Below, piece by piece: positions 5,667 through 8,092 of a stretch of 8,092 nucleotides of DNA. Every line of letters begins with the position of its first letter. The first letter of the stretch is position 1. Below the pieces are notes generated by a model that was given only the letters and a program-made list of their open reading frames with translations, searched no databases and had not been told where the DNA came from. The position numbers and the translations under genes were made by a program. This DNA comes from Elusimicrobia bacterium RIFOXYB2_FULL_49_7 (lineage in GTDB: Bacteria; Fibrobacterota; OXYB2-FULL-49-7): contig MGVN01000052.1 of assembly GCA_001800515.1 (NCBI GenBank), positions 4,025 through 12,116 on the forward strand. Direction: 5' to 3'.

Positions 5667-7127
5667 ATGCTCATCTTTATCATCATTTCACTGTTTGTTC
5701 TGGGCTTTCATAACATCATTGTATATGTCTTGCGGCGGAAGGACCGTTCCCCTCTCTATTTCGGTATTTTTTGTTTGTTGTATTCAATAAATACCTGGGT
5801 CTCCAGTTCTTACATTTCAGCCATCTTTCCTCACCTGTCCTGGTTATTACTTCGGAAAATAGACATCATCACCATCATGTTGAGCATTCCCAGTTTTATC
5901 TTATTCATGCATACGTTTTTCCCCGACGAAAAAAACCGTCTTATTCAAAAGGGCGGGCAAATATTGACCCTCTTATTCATTTTACCGGCCGCTGTCTTTT
6001 CGGACGATCGGCTTGATCGCGTGTTCCAATTTTTCTATCCGGTTATTCTGATGACGACCCTGTATTGCATTTTTATTGGAATCCGGGCGGTTCGTCATCG
6101 CCGCAGCGATGCGAAAAGCATTTTATTGGGAATTTCGATATTATCTCTTGCAGGCATCAATGACATCCTGTGGGCATTGGGAATAGCGCACACCGCGGTA
6201 TTCATGCCCCTGGCCACCTTTGTTTTTACCGGTATTTATTCCTGGCTCTTATCTAAACGTTTTGCCAATGCTTTTGCCGGGTCTGAACGGCTGGCAAAGG
6301 AGCTGCTTGAGAATCAGCGATTACGCGATGAAATGGAGCACCGGATTCAACAGGAGCAACATTTGTATCAGACGCAACGCCGTCTCACGGGTCTTTTACA
6401 CACCATCAACGATCCTTTATGCGCCGTCAATGATATCGGAACCATCGAATTCTGTAATCGGGCGTTTGAAGAACTCTCCGGTTTATCCCTGGTTCAACTC
6501 GCCGGCAAACCGATAGACCACTATATTGACAGAAACAATAAGAATTACGGCATTACCACCGTTCCGCTTGAACTTGAAGACGATGACCTTTCCGTACTCT
6601 TGTTCAAGATGACGGATACCCGTTCAACCGAGAACAACGCTGCCGTCAATCTCATCGAAGAATTAAATAAGAACCGAAAAAGAATCCGGTCCCTTGAAAC
6701 ACTGCTTGTCAATGCGAATCCCGATATGATGAGAAACAATATTCACCTAAGCCATGATTTGGAAATGATAGATACGGCGCTCGAACAAATGAGACAACTC
6801 CTTTCTCCTGATCTTGATTTAAGGCAAAAAAAGATTCTGGGCTCCAAACTGATAACACTGACCATTCAATACTGGACGGAATGCACGGGTAAGACCAAAG
6901 CGGATCTGGCACGGGAATCCGGCTTGTGGGCGATTTATATCAACCCCGATGGATGGGAACGAACGCAAACACTTGATCGGTACCTGAGTGACAAAACTTT
7001 CCCCAAGATCCCCCGTTGGCAAAAAATAATTAAAACAGCCAATTTTGTTCTAATCCGCTGTCTTCATGCTTCTCCCTTACGCATTCAATTGGAAAAGACG
7101 CTTCAAGAATTATTGCTTTTATCCTAA
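5667..7127 (+). CDS. Seven-helix (7TMR-DISM-like) membrane sensor with PAS domain and unassigned C-terminal domain
   Basis: The 486 residues begin with seven hydrophobic segments at about 2-22, 30-52, 66-83, 98-114, 119-141, 150-170 and 177-197, ending in SKRFANAF (196-203) and a charged helix (about 205-240). This is the layout of 7TMR-DISM receptors, whose membrane domain feeds a cytoplasmic coiled coil. The usual extracellular ligand domain before helix 1 is absent. A PAS-like domain follows (about 240-315: NDPLCAVNDIGTIEFCNRAF, then SGLSLVQLAGKPIDHYI), then a helical linker (325-345). The C-terminal region (about 396-465) contains YWTECTGKTKADLARESGLW, RTQTLDRYL and PRWQKIIKTANFVL; I recall similar ends on other bacterial 7TMR-DISM proteins but know no function. 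There is no histidine-kinase, GGDEF, EAL, HD-GYP or cyclase motif. It lies 33 bases after the glycosyltransferase gene, with no Shine-Dalgarno sequence, so co-transcription is likely. A signalling role is inferred from architecture. Confidence 0.88.
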   Translation: MLIFIIISLFVLGFHNIIVYVLRRKDRSPLYFGIFCLLYSINTWVSSSYISAIFPHLSWLLLRKIDIITIMLSIPSFILFMHTFFPDEKNRLIQKGGQILTLLFILPAAVFSDDRLDRVFQFFYPVILMTTLYCIFIGIRAVRHRRSDAKSILLGISILSLAGINDILWALGIAHTAVFMPLATFVFTGIYSWLLSKRFANAFAGSERLAKELLENQRLRDEMEHRIQQEQHLYQTQRRLTGLLHTINDPLCAVNDIGTIEFCNRAFEELSGLSLVQLAGKPIDHYIDRNNKNYGITTVPLELEDDDLSVLLFKMTDTRSTENNAAVNLIEELNKNRKRIRSLETLLVNANPDMMRNNIHLSHDLEMIDTALEQMRQLLSPDLDLRQKKILGSKLITLTIQYWTECTGKTKADLARESGLWAIYINPDGWERTQTLDRYLSDKTFPKIPRWQKIIKTANFVLIRCLHASPLRIQLEKTLQELLLLS

Positions 7128-7192
7128 GATAACCCCGCGTCAAAACAACCGTATACCATTATAAGAAAACAAGTTAGATCGTTTTAACAATT

Positions 7193-7220
7193 TTAACACT
7201 GGATTCTGCTGGTTTATCTT
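7193..7220 (+). promoter_or_regulatory. Candidate promoter for the secreted fibronectin-III-like protein
   Basis: TTAACA (7193-7198, five of six to TTGACA) and TATCTT (7215-7220, four of six to TATAAT) are 16 bases apart in the 149-base gap before the gene at 7277. The leader would be about 50 bases. The -35 box lies in the second copy of a TTTTAAC direct repeat (7182-7188 and 7191-7197). Spacing and boxes are acceptable but not strong. Confidence 0.38.
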
Positions 7221-7265
7221 TTCCGGTCAATGTATTTTATTCGTCCTAATTATCACTCAATATTG

Positions 7266-7271
7266 AAGGAG
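7266..7271 (+). promoter_or_regulatory. Strong Shine-Dalgarno sequence fixing the start at 7277
   Basis: AAGGAG lies 5 bases before the ATG at 7277. It is the only near-consensus ribosome binding site among the complete upstream regions in this window; the others have weak or no such sequence. It fixes the start and suggests efficient translation of the secreted product. Confidence 0.8.
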
Positions 7272-7276
7272 TACAA

Positions 7277-8092
7277 ATGAGAGGCATTATCCGTTTTTTC
7301 AGACTTCCGAATATCCTGGCCGGCGTCTTCATCTGCATCACATTATTATCTCCGAAACCAATCCAGTCTCAGAGTTTCACCGCCTCTGCCTACGGCAGCG
7401 ACTATTATATTTATTTTCGCTGGACCGCTGCATGGAATGCCTGTATATGGTTTCCTTATTCGCAATATCACATTTCATTAAACGCGACAGAGGTCGCCTT
7501 CGTCAATTATGCAGGGATCGGGCAGAGCATGCCGGCCAATGAGGGCAATGCTTATTATCATGAAGCAGGACCCGGTCAATCATTCGGGTACGATGTCAGT
7601 TTCCGCCATTATGGCGGTGCTTGTGATTACGGCAGCACGGCCTATATTAATGGCAATACCAATTCCATCCGGGCTCCCGGTGCCCTAACGGCAACCGTCG
7701 ACCTGTTCGATGGCAAAGTCGTTCTCAAGTGGGGAGCCAGCACCACGGATGTTCCGGCGGATAAATATCAATACCGGATTTACCGGGACAGCGTGCTCAT
7801 GGCCACCGTAGCCAGCAGTGAACTGACCTGGACCGATAATAGCCCGTCCCCCGGAACGACCTATAAATATGAAGTTGTCTCCTACGCAGCTATCTGGAAC
7901 AATTACTCGAACAGAATTGCCGCCAATGGACGCGCTTTCGGTCTGAATGTACGGACCGAGTCTCTGGCTTCAGGAGTACGGATTATATGGAATCAGGAGC
8001 AGTCGGATTCCTTGAATTTTCAGAAATTCACCATTGAACGCAAAGACGGGAACAACGCTCCCGAATTCCTGACCTCCATCAACAGCCCCACG
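7277..8092 (+). CDS. Secreted protein with fibronectin-III-like domains, N-terminal part (runs off right edge)
   Basis: The frame stays open for 272 codons to the window edge. A Sec signal peptide is clear: basic start (MRGIIRFFRLPN), hydrophobic core ILAGVFICITLLS (13-25) and a polar end at about 30-33. Residues 34-131 are rich in aromatic residues and Gly, with just two cysteines (C56, C116) that could form a disulfide after export; I cannot assign this domain, though its alternating pattern suggests a beta fold. Residues 132-220 look like a fibronectin type III domain: APGALTATVD, VVLKWGAS (148-155), YQYRIYRDSVLMATV (164-178), then TYKYEVVSYA (195-204). A second such domain seems to start at about 222 (GLNVRTES, VRIIWNQ, FQKFTIERKDG). 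The protein is probably a large modular cell-surface or secreted protein. Any catalytic or sorting domain lies beyond the edge. It has its own leader and is likely a separate unit from the sensor gene. Confidence 0.88.
   Translation, partial: MRGIIRFFRLPNILAGVFICITLLSPKPIQSQSFTASAYGSDYYIYFRWTAAWNACIWFPYSQYHISLNATEVAFVNYAGIGQSMPANEGNAYYHEAGPGQSFGYDVSFRHYGGACDYGSTAYINGNTNSIRAPGALTATVDLFDGKVVLKWGASTTDVPADKYQYRIYRDSVLMATVASSELTWTDNSPSPGTTYKYEVVSYAAIWNNYSNRIAANGRAFGLNVRTESLASGVRIIWNQEQSDSLNFQKFTIERKDGNNAPEFLTSINSPT

Noticed and set aside
7169..7188. AAAAC/GTTTT inverted repeat after the sensor gene as a terminator
   Set aside because: The stem is five A-T-rich pairs with a 10-base loop and no proper T tract; it would be too weak.

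Overview
The window reads as ordinary chromosomal DNA from a Gram-negative bacterium. Two encoded proteins carry Sec-type signal peptides, and another is a seven-helix membrane receptor. The genes use the standard code, start at ATG, and are closely packed at roughly even base composition. No rRNA, tRNA, CRISPR array, transposase, integrase or phage gene was found. The phylum cannot be fixed from the sequence. The protein families are of kinds I associate with spirochaetes, myxobacteria, the FCB group and related uncultured lineages.

Layout: a minus-strand block runs leftward from about 4053 to 1. It begins with a membrane-anchored protein (4053-3154) whose cytoplasmic C-terminus resembles GrpE. 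After 17 bases comes a non-canonical 834-residue Hsp70 (3136-632). A 293-base non-coding gap follows, then the 5' end of an ornithine cyclodeaminase/mu-crystallin family gene (338-1) that leaves the window. A plus-strand block runs rightward from 4112: a RhaD-type rhamnulose-1-phosphate aldolase (4112-4924), a soluble DPM1-like family 2 glycosyltransferase (4950-5633) and a seven-helix PAS-containing sensor (5667-7127). The gaps are 25 and 33 bases, so co-transcription is likely. After 149 bases, a secreted protein with fibronectin-III-like domains begins behind a strong ribosome binding site (7277) and runs off the right edge. The two blocks diverge from a 58-base intergenic region that holds a candidate promoter and an inverted repeat.

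The most interesting part is the pair at 632-4053. The Hsp70 keeps the ATPase residues of DnaK. It lacks the conserved interdomain linker, has a glutamate where DnaK has the J-protein-contacting Arg167, carries an extra beta-rich domain between the ATPase and substrate-binding parts, and ends in a long helical extension. The gene just upstream appears to supply a dedicated exchange factor: signal peptide, periplasmic coiled coil, one membrane helix and a cytoplasmic GrpE-like module. I infer a chaperone system whose nucleotide exchange is tied to the inner membrane and possibly to a periplasmic signal. The second point of interest is the sensor at 5667. It has a receptor membrane domain and PAS domain but no kinase, cyclase or GGDEF output; it ends instead in a conserved-looking domain whose function I do not know.
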